The translations under genes were made by a program, and so were the position numbers. A stretch of 64,000 bases of DNA. Source: Liolophura sinensis. Taxonomy: Eukaryota; Mollusca; Polyplacophora; Chitonida; Chitonidae. The stretch spans positions 1 through 64,000 of the forward strand of contig NW_027018170.1 of assembly GCF_032854445.1 (NCBI RefSeq), given 5' to 3'. Below, one piece after another: positions 10,760 through 24,200 of this stretch. Numbering within the stretch: the stretch's first letter is position 1; each line of letters opens with the position of its first letter. Below the pieces are notes generated by a model that worked only from the letters and a program-made list of their open reading frames with translations, did not search any database and had not been told where the DNA came from.

Positions 10760-13270
10760 ATGTGCCCTTCGGTAGCCCAGACGACGTCAAATCTTTTGGC
10801 CAAGCCCATTTAACTCACCCAACAAATGTCTTACTTCTAAGTCGAAGACAAACTCAATGTCTTTATCTACATGTAGAAAAACCACACCATTTGTATATAA
10901 AAAGAACACAAGGTACTTGATACAATCCGCTGTAAAAAGTACAATTGAACACTGACCCACATCAATAAGGTGCCAAAGGATGCGCAATTGGGCCAGGCCT
11001 CTCCAGCTGTTGAAAAATTGCAAATTTCCTTGGTTTCCATGCAGTAAGAGCCGTTGCTGGGCACGTGATCTTGACATCATTGATTATTCATTTGTGGCTA
11101 CAGCCAAAAGTATTGGTTGGAGAGCAACGCGGTTTGCACCATTCGATTTTTTCGTCACAAATACGTCGGATTAGCCTCTTACCAGCAGCATTGGAACTGT
11201 TTTTTTTACTTTTGGATTTTTGCCTGGTCTTTTTGCTAATTGAAATCGGCTACATTAACTATGTACAATCGCGACTGGTCATTACTATATCAACATTTCA
11301 TTATAAGGTTATGTGCCCTTCGGTAGCCCAGACGACGACAAAATCTTTGGGCCAAGCCCATTTAACTCACCCAACAAATGTCTTACTTCTAAGTCCGAAG
11401 ACAAACTCAATGTTTTTATCTACATGTAGAAAAACCACACCATTTGTATATATAAAAAACAAAAGGTACTTGATACAATCCGCTGTAAAAAGTACAATTG
11501 AACACTGACCCACATCAATAAGGTGCCAAAGGATGCGCAATTGGGGCCAGGCATCTCCAGCTGTTGAAAAATTGCAAATTTCCCTGGTTTCCATGGAGTA
11601 AGAGCCGTTGCTGGGCACGTGATCTTGACATCATTGATTATTCATTTGTGGCTACAGCCAAAAGTATTGGTCGGAGAGCAACGCGGTTTGCACCATTCGA
11701 TTTCTCGTCACAAAATACGTCGGATTAGCCTCTTTCCAGCAGCATTGGAACAGTTTTTCTACTTTTGGATTTTTGCCTGGTCTTTTTGTTAATTGAAATC
11801 GGCTACATTAACTATGTACAATCGCGACTGGTCATTACTATATTCAACTTTTCATTATAAGTTATGTGCCCTTCGGTAGCCCAGACGACGTCAAATCTTT
11901 GGGCCAAGCCCATTTAACTCACCCAGCAAATGTCTTACTTCTAAGTCGAAGAAAATCTCAATGTCTTTATCTACATGTAGAAAAACCACACCATTTGTAT
12001 ATAAAAAAAACACAAGGTACTTGATACAATCCGCTGTAAAAAGTACAATTGAACACTGACCACATCAATAAGGTGCCAAAGGATGCGCAATTTGGCCAGG
12101 CAATCTCCAGCTGTTGAAAAACTGCAAATTTCTATGGTTTCCATGGAGTAAGAGCCGTTGCTGGGCACGTGATCTTGACATCATTGATTATTCATTTGTA
12201 GCTACAGCCAAAAGTATTGGTCGGAGAGGCAACGCGGTTTGGACCATTCGATTTCTCGTCACAAAATACGTCGGATTAGCCTCTACCAGCAGCATTGGAA
12301 CAGTTTTTTCCACTTTTGGATTTTTGCCTGGTCTTTTTGCTAATTGAAATCGGCTACAATTAACTATGTACAATCGCGACTGGTCATTACTATATTCAAA
12401 TTTTCATTATAAGTTATGTGCCCTTCGGTAGCCCAGACGACGTCAAATCTTTGGGCCAAGCCCATTTAACTCACCCAGCAAATGTCTTACTTCTAAGTCG
12501 AAGAAAAACTCAATGTCTTTATCTACATGTAGAAAAACCACACCATTTGTATATAAAAAAAACACAAGGTACTTGATACAATCCGCTGTAAAAAGTACAA
12601 TTGAACACTGACCCACATCAATAAGGTGCCAAAGGATGCGCAATTGGGCCCAGGCATCTCCAGCTGTTGAAAAATTGCAAATTTCCTTGGTTTCCATGGA
12701 GTAAGAGCCGTTGCTGGCACGTGATCTTGACATCATTGATTATTCATTTGTGGCTACAGCAAAAGTATTGGTCGGAGAGCAACGCGGTTTGCACCATTCG
12801 ATTTCTCGTCACAAAATACGTCGGATTAGCCTCTTTCCAGCAGCATTGGAACAGTTTTTCTACTTTTGGATTTTTGTCTGGTCTTTTTTGCGAATTGAAA
12901 TCGGCTACATTAACTATGTACAATCGCGACTGGTCATTACTATATTCAACTTTTCATTATAAGTTATGTGCCCTTCGGTAGCCCAGACGACGTCAAATCT
13001 TTGGGCCAAGCCCATTTAACTCACCCAGCAAATGTCTTACTTCTAAGTCGAAGACAAACTCAATGTCTTTATCTACATGTAGAAAAACCACACCCATTTG
13101 TATATAAAAAGAACACAAGGTACTTGATACAATCCGCTGTAAAAAGTACAATTGAACACTGACCCACATCAATAAGGTGCCAAAGGATGCGCAATTGGGC
13201 CAGGCCTCTCCAGCTGTTGAAAAATTGGCAAATTTCCTTGGTTTCCATGCAGTAAGAGCCGTTGCTGGGC

Positions 13271-13280
13271 ACGTGACATC
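13271..13280 (+). other. 6-bp deletion at the CACGTG flank
   Basis: gggcacgtgacatcattg replaces gggcacgtgatcttgacatcattg. The lost segment is bounded by tga on both sides, as expected for slippage between short direct repeats. The CACGTG hexamer itself is retained. Confidence 0.8.
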
Positions 13281-13512
13281 ATTGATTATTCATTTGTGGC
13301 TACAGCCAAAAGTATTGGTTGGAGAGCAACGCGGTTTGCACCATTCGATTTTTCGTCACAAAATACGTCGGATTAGCCTCTTACCAGCAGCATTGGAACT
13401 GTTTTTTTTACTTTTGGATTTTTGCCTGGTCTTTTTGCTAATTGAAATCGGCTACATTAACTATGTACAATCGCGACTGGTCATTACTATATTCAACATT
13501 TCATTATAAGTT

Positions 13513-14064
13513 ATGTGCCCTTCGGTAGCCCAGACGACGACAAATCTTTGGGCCAAGCCCCATTTAACTCACCCAACAAATGTCTTACTTCTAAGTCGAA
13601 GACAAACTCAATGTCTTTATCTACATGTAGAAAAACCACACCATTTGTATATATAAAAAACAAAAGGTACTTGATACAATCCGCTGTAAAAAGTACAATT
13701 GAACACTGACCCACATCAATAAGGTGCCAAAGGATGCGCAATTGGGCCAGGCATCTCCAGCTGTTGAAAAATTGCAAATTTCCCTGGTTTCCATGGAGTA
13801 AGAGCCGTTGCTGGGCACGTGATCTTGACATCATTGATTATTCATTTGTGGCTACAGCCAAAAGTATTGGTCGGAGAGCAACGCGGTTTGCACCATTCGA
13901 TTTCTCGTCACAAAATACGTCGGATTAGCCTCTTTCCAGCAGCATTGGAACAGTTTTTTCTACTTTTGGATTTTTGCCTGGGTCTTTTGTTAATTGAAAT
14001 CGGCTACATTAACTATGTACAATCGCGACTGGTCATTACTATATTCAACTTTTCATTATAAGTT
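13513..14064 (+). repeat. N monomer, cleaner of two copies
   Basis: This copy carries gacgacgacaaatc in place of gacgacgtcaaatc, which removes the GACGTC hexamer present in most monomers. The same change occurs in the other N copies at 11311 and 30016 but not in the N-like copy at 61369, which keeps gacgtc. It is therefore an inherited haplotype mark that was lost or converted once. Confidence 0.75.
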
Positions 14065-14617
14065 ATGTGCCCTTCGGTAGCCCAGACGACGTCAAATCTT
14101 TGGGCCAAGCCCATTTAACTCACCCAGCAAATGTCTTACTTCTAAGTCGAAGACAAACTCAATGTCTTTATCTACATGTAGAAAAACCACACCATTTGTA
14201 TATAAAAAAAACACAAGGTACTGATACAGTCTGCTGTAAAAACTACAATTGAACACTGACCCACATCAATAAGGTGCCAAAAGATGCGCAATTGGGCCAG
14301 ACAGCGCCAGCTGTTGAAAAATTGCAAATTTCTATGGTTTCCATGGATTAAGAGCCGTTGCTGGGCACGTGATCTTGACATCATTGATTATTCATTTGTG
14401 GCTACAGCCAAAAGTATTGGTCGGAGAGCAACGCGGTTTGCACCATTCGATTTCTCGTCACAAAATACGTCGGATTAGCCTCTTACCAGCAGCATTGGAA
14501 CTGTTTTTTTTCCACTTTTGCATTTTTGCCTGGTCTTTTTGTTAATTGAAATCGGCTACACTGTACTCTGTACAATCGCGACTGGTCATTACTATATTCA
14601 ACTTTTGACTATAAGTT
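14065..14617 (+). repeat. Z-like monomer that turns into diverged sequence
   Basis: The left half is Z-like (ctacaattg after the Q2-type tract, ggattaag) with a private change, cagacagcgccag, near 14300. From the poly-T at about 14505 it diverges: ttttgcattttt, then cactgtactctgtac where other copies read cattaactatgtac, then cttttgactataag. The divergent sequence runs on into the next monomer. Confidence 0.85.
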
Positions 14618-14890
14618 ATGTGCCCTTCGGTAGCCCAGAAGACCTGAAATCTTTGGGCTAAGCCCATTTAACTCACCCAGCAATTGTCTTACTTCTAAGT
14701 CCAAGACAATCTCAATGTCTTTATCTAAGTGTAGAAAAACCACACCATTTGTACATAAAAAACACAAGGTACTTGATACAGTCTGCTGTAAAAAGTACAA
14801 CTAAACACTGACCCACATTTTTAAGGTGCCAAAAGATGCAGAATTGGGCCAGGCATTGGCAGCTGTTAAAAAATTGCAAATATCCCTGGT
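14505..14890 (+). repeat. Strongly diverged monomer segment (array relic)
   Basis: About 385 bp carry many substitutions not seen together elsewhere in the window: gaagacctgaaatc, gggctaagccc, cagcaattgtc, agtccaagac, ctaagtgtag, gtacataaaaaac, caactaaacac, cacatttttaagg, ggcattggcagctgttaaaa and aatatccctgg. The 12-bp palindrome and the TATATA element are both destroyed. Ordinary sequence returns abruptly at about 14895 (ccatggagtaagagcc). Most changes are substitutions, so this is true divergence rather than read error. It is probably an older copy that escaped homogenisation, or a conversion tract from another subfamily. Confidence 0.9.
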
Positions 14891-15165
14891 TTCCATGGAG
14901 TAAGAGCCGTTGCTGGGCACGTGATCTTGACATCATTGATTATTCATTTGTAGCTACAGCCAAAAGCATTGGTCGGAGAGCAACGCGGTTTGCACCATTC
15001 GATTTCTCGTCACAAAATACGTCGGATTAGCCTCTTACCAGCAGCATTGGAACAGTTTTTCCACTTTTGGATTTTTGCCTGGTCTTTTTGCTAATTGAAA
15101 TCGGCTACATTAACTATGTACAATCGCGACTGGTCATAACTATATTCAACTTTTCATTATAAGTT

Positions 15166-17365
15166 ATGTGCCCTTCGGTAGCCCAGACGACGTCAAATCT
15201 TTGGGCCAAGCCCATTTAACTCACCCAGCAAATGTCTTACTTCTAAGTCGAAGACAATCTCAATGTCTTTATCTACATGTAGAAAAGCCACACCATTTGT
15301 ATATAAAAAAACACAAAGTACTTGATACAGTCTGCTGTAAAAAGTACAATTGAACACTGACCCACATCAATAAGGTGCCAAAGGATGCGGAATTGGGCCA
15401 GGCATCTCCAGCTGTTGAAAAATTGCAAATTTCTATGGTTTCCATGGAGTAAGAGCCGTTGCTGGGCACGTGATCTTGACATCATTGATTATTCATTTGT
15501 AGCTACAGCCAAAAGTATTGGTCGGAGAGCAACGCGGTTTGCACCATTCGATTTCTCGTCACAAAATACGTCGGATTAGCCTCTTACCAGCAGCATTGGA
15601 ACAGTTTTTCCACTTTTGGATTTTTGCCTGGTCTTTTTGTTAATTGAAATCGGCTACATTAACTATGTACAATCGCGACTGGTCATAACTATATTCAACT
15701 TTTCATTATAAGTTATGTGCCCTTCGGTAGCCCAGACGACGTCAAATCTTTGGGCCAAGCCCATTTAACTCACCCAACAAATGTCTTACTTCTAAGTCGA
15801 AGACAAACTCAATGTCTTTATCTACATGTAGAAAAACCACACCATTTGTATATAAAAAAAACACAAGGTACATGACACAGTCCGCTGTAAAAAATACAAT
15901 TGAACACTGACCCACATCAATAAGGTGCCGAAAGATGCGCAATTGGGCCAGGCATCTCCAGCTGTTGAAAAATTGCATATTTCTATGGTTTCCATGGAGC
16001 AAGAGCCGTTGCTGGGCACGTGATCTTGACATCATTGATTATTCATTTGTGGCTACAGCCAAAAGTATTGGTCGGAGAGCAACGCGGTTTGCACCATTCG
16101 ATTTCTCGTCACAAAATACGTCGGATTAGCCTCTTACCAGCAGCATTGGAACTGTTTTTTTTACTTTTGGATTTTTGCCTGGTCTTTTTGCTAATTGAAA
16201 TCGGCTACATTAACTATGTACAATCGCGACTGGTCATTACTATATTCAACTTTTCATTATAAGTTATGTGCCCTTCGGTAGCCCAGACGACGTCAAATCT
16301 TTGGGCCAAGCCCATTTAACTCACCCAGCAAATGTCTTACTTCTAAGTCGAAGAAAAACTCAATGTCTTTATCTACATGTAGAAAAACCACACCATTTGT
16401 ATATAAAAAAAACACAAGGTACTTGATACAATCCGCTGTAAAAAGTACAATTGAACACTGACCCACATCAATAAGGTGCCAAAAGATGCGCAATTTGGCC
16501 AGGCATCTCCAGCTGTTGAAAAATTGCAAATTTCTATGGTTTCCATGGAGTAAGAGCCGTTGCTGGGCACGTGATCTTGACATCATTGATTATTCATTTG
16601 TAGCTACAGCCAAAAGTATTGGTCGGAGAGCAACGCGGTTTGCACCATTCGATTTCTCGTCACAAAATACGTCGGATTAGCCTCTTACCAGCAGCATTGG
16701 AACAGTTTTTCCACTTTTGGATTTTTGCCTGGTCTTTTTGTTAATTGAAATCGGCTACATTAACTATGTACAATCGCGACTGGTCATAACTATATTCAAC
16801 TTTTCATTATAAGTTATGTGCCCTTCGGTAGCCCAGACGACGTCAAATCTTTGGGCCAAGCCCATTTAACTCACCCAACAAATGTCTTACTTCTAAGTCG
16901 AAGACAAACTCAATGTCTTTATCTACATGTAGAAAAACCACACCATTTGTATATAAAAAAAACACAAGGTACATGACACAGTCCGCTGTAAAAAGTACAA
17001 TTGAACACTGACCCACATCAATAAGGTGCCAAAGGATGCGCAATTGGGCCAGGCATCTCCAGCTGTTGAAAAATTGCAAATTTCCTTGGTTTCCATGGAT
17101 TAAGAGCCGTTGCTGGGCACGTGATCTTGACATCATTGATTATTCATTTGTGGCTACAGCCAAAAGTATTGGTTGGAGAGCAACGCGGTTTGCACCATTC
17201 GATTTCTCGTCACAAAATACGTCGGATTAGCCTCTTACCAGCAGCATTGGAACAGTTTTTCTACTTTTGGATTTTTGCCTGGTCTTTTTGCGAATTGAAA
17301 TCGGGTACATTAACTATGTACAATCGCGACTGGTCATTACTATATTCAACTTTTCATTATAAGTT
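15166..17365 (+). repeat. A, B/Z chimera, E/A and B/H chimera monomers
   Basis: A at 15166 has tatata instead of the usual tattta. At 15715 the left half is B (catgacacag, gccgaaag, ggagcaag) and the right half is the long-T type (ctgttttttttac, gctaattg). The copy at 16266 joins an E left half to an A-type gttaattg right half. The copy at 16816 joins the B/C-type catgacacagtcc to ccttgg, ttggagag and cgggtac. Every monomer here is a recombinant of haplotypes seen elsewhere. Confidence 0.75.
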
Positions 17366-20300
17366 ATGTGCCCTTCGGTAGCCCAGACGACGTCAAATCT
17401 TTGGGCCAAGCCCATTTAACTCACCCAGCAAATGTCTTACTTCTAAGTCGAAGAAAAACTCAATGTCTTTATCTACATGTAGAAAAACCACACCATTTGT
17501 ATATAAAAAAAACACAAGGTACTTGATACAATCCGCTGTAAAAAGTACAATTGAACACTGACCCACATCAATAAGGTGCCAAAGGATGCGCAATTGGGCC
17601 AGGCATCTCCAGCTGTTGAAAAATTGCAAATTTCCTTGGTTTCCATGGAGTAAGAGCCGTTGCTGGGCACGTGATCTTGACATCATTGATTATTCATTTG
17701 TGGCTACAGCCAAAAAAATTGGTCGGAAAGCAACGCGGTTTGCACCATTCGATTTCTCGTCACAAAATACGTCGGATTAGCCTCTTACCAGCAGCATTGG
17801 AACAGTTTTCCCACTTTTGGATTTTTGCCTGGTCTTTTTGCGAATTGAAATCGGGTACATTAACTATGTACATTCGCGACTGTTCATTACTATATTCAAC
17901 TTTTCATTATAAGTTATGTGCCCTTCGGTAGCCCAGACGACGTCAAATCTTTGGGCCAAGCCCATTTAACTCACCCAACAAATGTCTTACTTCTAAGTCG
18001 AAGACAAACTCAATGTCTTTATCTACATGTAGAAAAACCACACCATTTGTATATAAAAAAAACACAAGGTACATGACACAGTCCGCTGTAAAAAGTACAA
18101 TTGAACACTGACCCACATCAATAAGGTGCCAAAAGATGCGCAATTGGGCCAGGCATCTTCAGGTGTTGAAAAATTGCAAATTTCTATGGTTTCCATGGAT
18201 TAAGAGCCGTTGCTGGGCACGTGATCTTGACATCATTGATTATTCATTTGTGGCTACAGCCAAAAGTATTGGTCGGAGAGCAACGCGGTTTGCACCATTC
18301 GATTTCTCGTCACAAAATACGTCGGATTAGCCTCTTACCAGCAGCATTGGAACAGTTTTTCTATTTTTGGATTTTTGCCTGGTCTTTTTGCGAATTGAAA
18401 TCGGCTACATTAACTATGTACAATCGCGACTGGTCATTACTATATTCAACTTTTCATTATAAGTTATGTGCCCTTCGGTAGCCCAGACGACGTCAAATCT
18501 TTGGGCCAAGCCCATTTAACTCACCCAACAAATGTCTTACTTCTAAGTCGAAGAAAAACTCAATGTGTTTATCTACATGTAGAAAAACCACACCATTTGT
18601 ATATAAAAAAAACACAAGGTACTTGATACAATCCGCTGTAAAAAGTACAATTGAACACTGACCCACATCAATAAGGTGCCAAAGGATGCGCAATTGGGCC
18701 AGGCATCTCCAGCTGTTGAAAAATTGCAAATTTCCTCGGTTTCCATGGAGTAAGAGCCGTTGCTGGGCACGTGATCTTGACATCATTGATTATTCATTTG
18801 TGGCTACAGCCAAAAGTATTGGTCGGAAAGCAACGCGGTTTGCACCATTCGATTTCTCGTCACAAAATACGTCGGATTAGCCTCTTACCAGCAGCATTGG
18901 AACAGTTTTTCTATTTTTGGATTTTTGCCTGGTCTTTTTGCGAATTGAAATCGGCTACATTAACTATGTACAATCGCGACTGGTCATTACTATATTTAAC
19001 TTTTCATTATAAGTTATGTGCCCTTCGGTAGCCCAGACGACGTCAAATCTTTGGGCCAAGCCCATTTAACTCACCCAACAAATGTCTTACTTCTAAGTCG
19101 AAGAAAAACTCAATGTCTTTATCTACATGTAGAAAAACCACACCATTTGTATATAAAAAAAACACAAGGTACTTGATACAATCCGCTGTAAAAAGTACAA
19201 TTGAACACTGACCCACATCAATAAGGTGCCAAAGGATGCGCAATTGGGCCAGGCATCTCCAGCTGTTGAAAAATTGCAAATTTCCTCGGTTTCCATGGAG
19301 TAAGAGCCGTTGCTGGGCACGTGATCTTGACATCATTGATTATTCATTTGTGGCTACAGCCAAAAGTATTGGTTGGAGAGCAACGCGGTTTGCACCATTC
19401 GATTTCTCGTCACAAAATACGTCGGATTAGCCTCTTACCAGCAGCATTGGAACAGTTTTTCTACTTTTGGATTTTTGCCCGGTCTTTTTGCGAATTGAAA
19501 TCGGGTACATTAACTATGTACAATCGGGACTGGTCATTACTATATTCAACTTTTCATTATAAATTATGTGCCCTTCGGTAGCCCAGACGACGTCAAATCT
19601 TTGGGCCAAGCCCATTTAACTCACCCAGCAAATGTCTTACTTCTAAGTCGAAGACAAACTCAATGTCTTCATCTACATGTAGAAAAACCACACCATTTGT
19701 ATATAAAAAAACACAAGGTACTTGATACAATCCGCTGTAAAAAGTACAATTGAACACTGACCCACATCAATAAGGTGCCAAAGGATGCGCAATTGGGCCA
19801 GGCATCTCCAGCTTTTGAAAAATTGCAAATTTCCTTGGTTTCCATGGAGTAAGAGCCGTTGCTGGGCACGTGATCTTGACATCATTGATTATTCATTTGT
19901 GGCTACAGCCAAAAGTATTGGTCGGAGAGCAGCGCAGTTTGCACCATTCGATTTCTCGTCACAAAATACGTCGGATTAGCATCTTACCAGCAGCATTGGA
20001 ACAGTTTTTCTACTTTTGGATTTTTGCCTGGTCTTTTTGCGAATTGAAATCGGCTACATTAACTATGTACAATCGCGACTGCTCATTACTATATTCAACT
20101 TTTCATTATAAGTTATGTGCCCTTCGGTAGCCCTGACGACGTCAAATCTTTGGGCCAAGCCCATTTAACTCACCCAGCAAATGTCTTACTTCTAAGTCGA
20201 AGAAAAACTCAATGTCTTTATCTACATGTAGAAAAACCACACCATTTGTATATAGAAAAAACAAAAGGTACTTGATACAATCCGCTGTAAAAAGTACAAT

Positions 20301-21215
20301 TGAACACTGACCCACATCAATAAGGTGCCAAAGGATGCGCAATTTGGCCAGGCATCTCCAGCTGTTGAAAAATTGCAAATTTCCTTGGTTTCCATGGAGT
20401 AAGAGCCGTTGCTGGGCACGTGATCTTGACATAATTGATTATTCATTTGTGGCTACAGCCAAAAAAATTGGTCGGAAAGCAACGCGGTTTGCACCATTCG
20501 ATTTCTCGTCACAAAATACGTCGGATTAGCCTCTTACCAGCAGCATTGGAACAGTTTTCCCACTTTTGGATTTTTGCCTGGTCTTTTTGCGAATTGAAAT
20601 CGGGTACATTAACTATGTACATTCGCGACTGTTCATTACTATATTCAACTTTTCATTATAAGTTATGTGCCCTTCGGTAGCCCAGACGACGTCAAATCTT
20701 TGGGCCAAGCCAATTTAACTCACCCAGCAAATGTCTTACTTCTAAGTCGAAGACAATCTCAATGTCTTTATCTACATGTAGAAAAACCACACCATTTGTA
20801 TATAAAAAAAAACAAAAGGTACTTGATACAATCCGCTGTAAAAAGTACAATTGAACACTGACCCACATCAATAAGGTGCCAAAGGATGCGCAATTGGGCC
20901 AGGCATCTCCAGCTGTTGAAAAATTGCAAATTTCCTTGGTTTCCATGGAGTAAGAGCCGTTGCTGGGCACGTGATCTTGACATCATTGATTATTCATTTG
21001 TGGCTACAGCCAAAAGTATTGGTTGGAGAGCAACGCGGTTTGCACCATTCGATTTCTCGTCACAAAATACGTCGGATTAGCCTCTTACCAGCAGCATTGG
21101 AAGAGTATTTCCACTTTTGGATTTTTGCCAGGTCTTTTTGCTAATTGAAATCGGCTACATTAACTATGTACAATCGTGACTGGTCATTACTATATTCAAC
21201 TTTTCATTATAAGTT
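17366..21215 (+). repeat. Seven-monomer higher-order repeat F-C-G-H-I-J-K, copy 1 (3850 bp)
   Basis: The monomers are F 17366 (ccaaaaaaattggtcggaaag), C 17916 (cttcaggtgttg), G 18466 (caatgtgttt, cctcgg, tcggaaag), H 19016 (ttggagag, gcccggtc, aatcgggac), I 19566 (aaattatgtg, gtcttcatc, gcttttg, agcgcag, gcatcttacc, gctcatt), J 20115 (ccctgacgac, tatagaaaa, cataattg) and K 20665 (caatttaac, gaagagtatttcc, gccagg, aatcgtgac). Each private mark returns exactly 3850 bp downstream. I saw differences only at 17455/21305, 19341/23191 and 19521/23371, with no indels. Confidence 0.95.
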
Positions 21216-24200
21216 ATGTGCCCTTCGGTAGCCCAGACGACGTCAAATCTTTGGGCCAAGCCCATTTAACTCACCCAGCAAATGTCTTACTTCTAAGTCG
21301 AAGACAAACTCAATGTCTTTATCTACATGTAGAAAAACCACACCATTTGTATATAAAAAAAACACAAGGTACTTGATACAATCCGCTGTAAAAAGTACAA
21401 TTGAACACTGACCCACATCAATAAGGTGCCAAAGGATGCGCAATTGGGCCAGGCATCTCCAGCTGTTGAAAAATTGCAAATTTCCTTGGTTTCCATGGAG
21501 TAAGAGCCGTTGCTGGGCACGTGATCTTGACATCATTGATTATTCATTTGTGGCTACAGCCAAAAAAATTGGTCGGAAAGCAACGCGGTTTGCACCATTC
21601 GATTTCTCGTCACAAAATACGTCGGATTAGCCTCTTACCAGCAGCATTGGAACAGTTTTCCCACTTTTGGATTTTTGCCTGGTCTTTTTGCGAATTGAAA
21701 TCGGGTACATTAACTATGTACATTCGCGACTGTTCATTACTATATTCAACTTTTCATTATAAGTTATGTGCCCTTCGGTAGCCCAGACGACGTCAAATCT
21801 TTGGGCCAAGCCCATTTAACTCACCCAACAAATGTCTTACTTCTAAGTCGAAGACAAACTCAATGTCTTTATCTACATGTAGAAAAACCACACCATTTGT
21901 ATATAAAAAAAACACAAGGTACATGACACAGTCCGCTGTAAAAAGTACAATTGAACACTGACCCACATCAATAAGGTGCCAAAAGATGCGCAATTGGGCC
22001 AGGCATCTTCAGGTGTTGAAAAATTGCAAATTTCTATGGTTTCCATGGATTAAGAGCCGTTGCTGGGCACGTGATCTTGACATCATTGATTATTCATTTG
22101 TGGCTACAGCCAAAAGTATTGGTCGGAGAGCAACGCGGTTTGCACCATTCGATTTCTCGTCACAAAATACGTCGGATTAGCCTCTTACCAGCAGCATTGG
22201 AACAGTTTTTCTATTTTTGGATTTTTGCCTGGTCTTTTTGCGAATTGAAATCGGCTACATTAACTATGTACAATCGCGACTGGTCATTACTATATTCAAC
22301 TTTTCATTATAAGTTATGTGCCCTTCGGTAGCCCAGACGACGTCAAATCTTTGGGCCAAGCCCATTTAACTCACCCAACAAATGTCTTACTTCTAAGTCG
22401 AAGAAAAACTCAATGTGTTTATCTACATGTAGAAAAACCACACCATTTGTATATAAAAAAAACACAAGGTACTTGATACAATCCGCTGTAAAAAGTACAA
22501 TTGAACACTGACCCACATCAATAAGGTGCCAAAGGATGCGCAATTGGGCCAGGCATCTCCAGCTGTTGAAAAATTGCAAATTTCCTCGGTTTCCATGGAG
22601 TAAGAGCCGTTGCTGGGCACGTGATCTTGACATCATTGATTATTCATTTGTGGCTACAGCCAAAAGTATTGGTCGGAAAGCAACGCGGTTTGCACCATTC
22701 GATTTCTCGTCACAAAATACGTCGGATTAGCCTCTTACCAGCAGCATTGGAACAGTTTTTCTATTTTTGGATTTTTGCCTGGTCTTTTTGCGAATTGAAA
22801 TCGGCTACATTAACTATGTACAATCGCGACTGGTCATTACTATATTTAACTTTTCATTATAAGTTATGTGCCCTTCGGTAGCCCAGACGACGTCAAATCT
22901 TTGGGCCAAGCCCATTTAACTCACCCAACAAATGTCTTACTTCTAAGTCGAAGAAAAACTCAATGTCTTTATCTACATGTAGAAAAACCACACCATTTGT
23001 ATATAAAAAAAACACAAGGTACTTGATACAATCCGCTGTAAAAAGTACAATTGAACACTGACCCACATCAATAAGGTGCCAAAGGATGCGCAATTGGGCC
23101 AGGCATCTCCAGCTGTTGAAAAATTGCAAATTTCCTCGGTTTCCATGGAGTAAGAGCCGTTGCTGGGCACGTGATCTTGACATCATTGATAATTCATTTG
23201 TGGCTACAGCCAAAAGTATTGGTTGGAGAGCAACGCGGTTTGCACCATTCGATTTCTCGTCACAAAATACGTCGGATTAGCCTCTTACCAGCAGCATTGG
23301 AACAGTTTTTCTACTTTTGGATTTTTGCCCGGTCTTTTTGCGAATTGAAATCGGGTACATTAACTATGTATAATCGGGACTGGTCATTACTATATTCAAC
23401 TTTTCATTATAAATTATGTGCCCTTCGGTAGCCCAGACGACGTCAAATCTTTGGGCCAAGCCCATTTAACTCACCCAGCAAATGTCTTACTTCTAAGTCG
23501 AAGACAAACTCAATGTCTTCATCTACATGTAGAAAAACCACACCATTTGTATATAAAAAAACACAAGGTACTTGATACAATCCGCTGTAAAAAGTACAAT
23601 TGAACACTGACCCACATCAATAAGGTGCCAAAGGATGCGCAATTGGGCCAGGCATCTCCAGCTTTTGAAAAATTGCAAATTTCCTTGGTTTCCATGGAGT
23701 AAGAGCCGTTGCTGGGCACGTGATCTTGACATCATTGATTATTCATTTGTGGCTACAGCCAAAAGTATTGGTCGGAGAGCAGCGCAGTTTGCACCATTCG
23801 ATTTCTCGTCACAAAATACGTCGGATTAGCATCTTACCAGCAGCATTGGAACAGTTTTTCTACTTTTGGATTTTTGCCTGGTCTTTTTGCGAATTGAAAT
23901 CGGCTACATTAACTATGTACAATCGCGACTGCTCATTACTATATTCAACTTTTCATTATAAGTTATGTGCCCTTCGGTAGCCCTGACGACGTCAAATCTT
24001 TGGGCCAAGCCCATTTAACTCACCCAGCAAATGTCTTACTTCTAAGTCGAAGAAAAACTCAATGTCTTTATCTACATGTAGAAAAACCACACCATTTGTA
24101 TATAGAAAAAACAAAAGGTACTTGATACAATCCGCTGTAAAAAGTACAATTGAACACTGACCCACATCAATAAGGTGCCAAAGGATGCGCAATTTGGCCA

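Larger units (their letters stand above)
10760..14064 (+). repeat. M-N monomer pair occurring twice, with two other monomers between
   Basis: M (10760 and 12966) has aaaaagaacac, ggcctctcc, ccatgcag and tttttcgtc, followed by the long-T right half. N (11311 and 13513) has gacgacaaa, a tatatataaaaaacaaaagg tract, tttccctgg and cctctttcc. The pairs lie about 2204 bp apart. Between them are an E-like monomer (11864) and one with cctctttcc and gcgaattg (12416). Single-base indels are dense here, for example at 11543, 12060, 12283, 12356, 12645, 12712 and 13092. Confidence 0.8.

Noticed and set aside
11065-11508. 147-residue + strand frame, the longest in the window
   Set aside because: It exists only because single-base indels in a low-quality stretch join frames that are separate in clean monomers.
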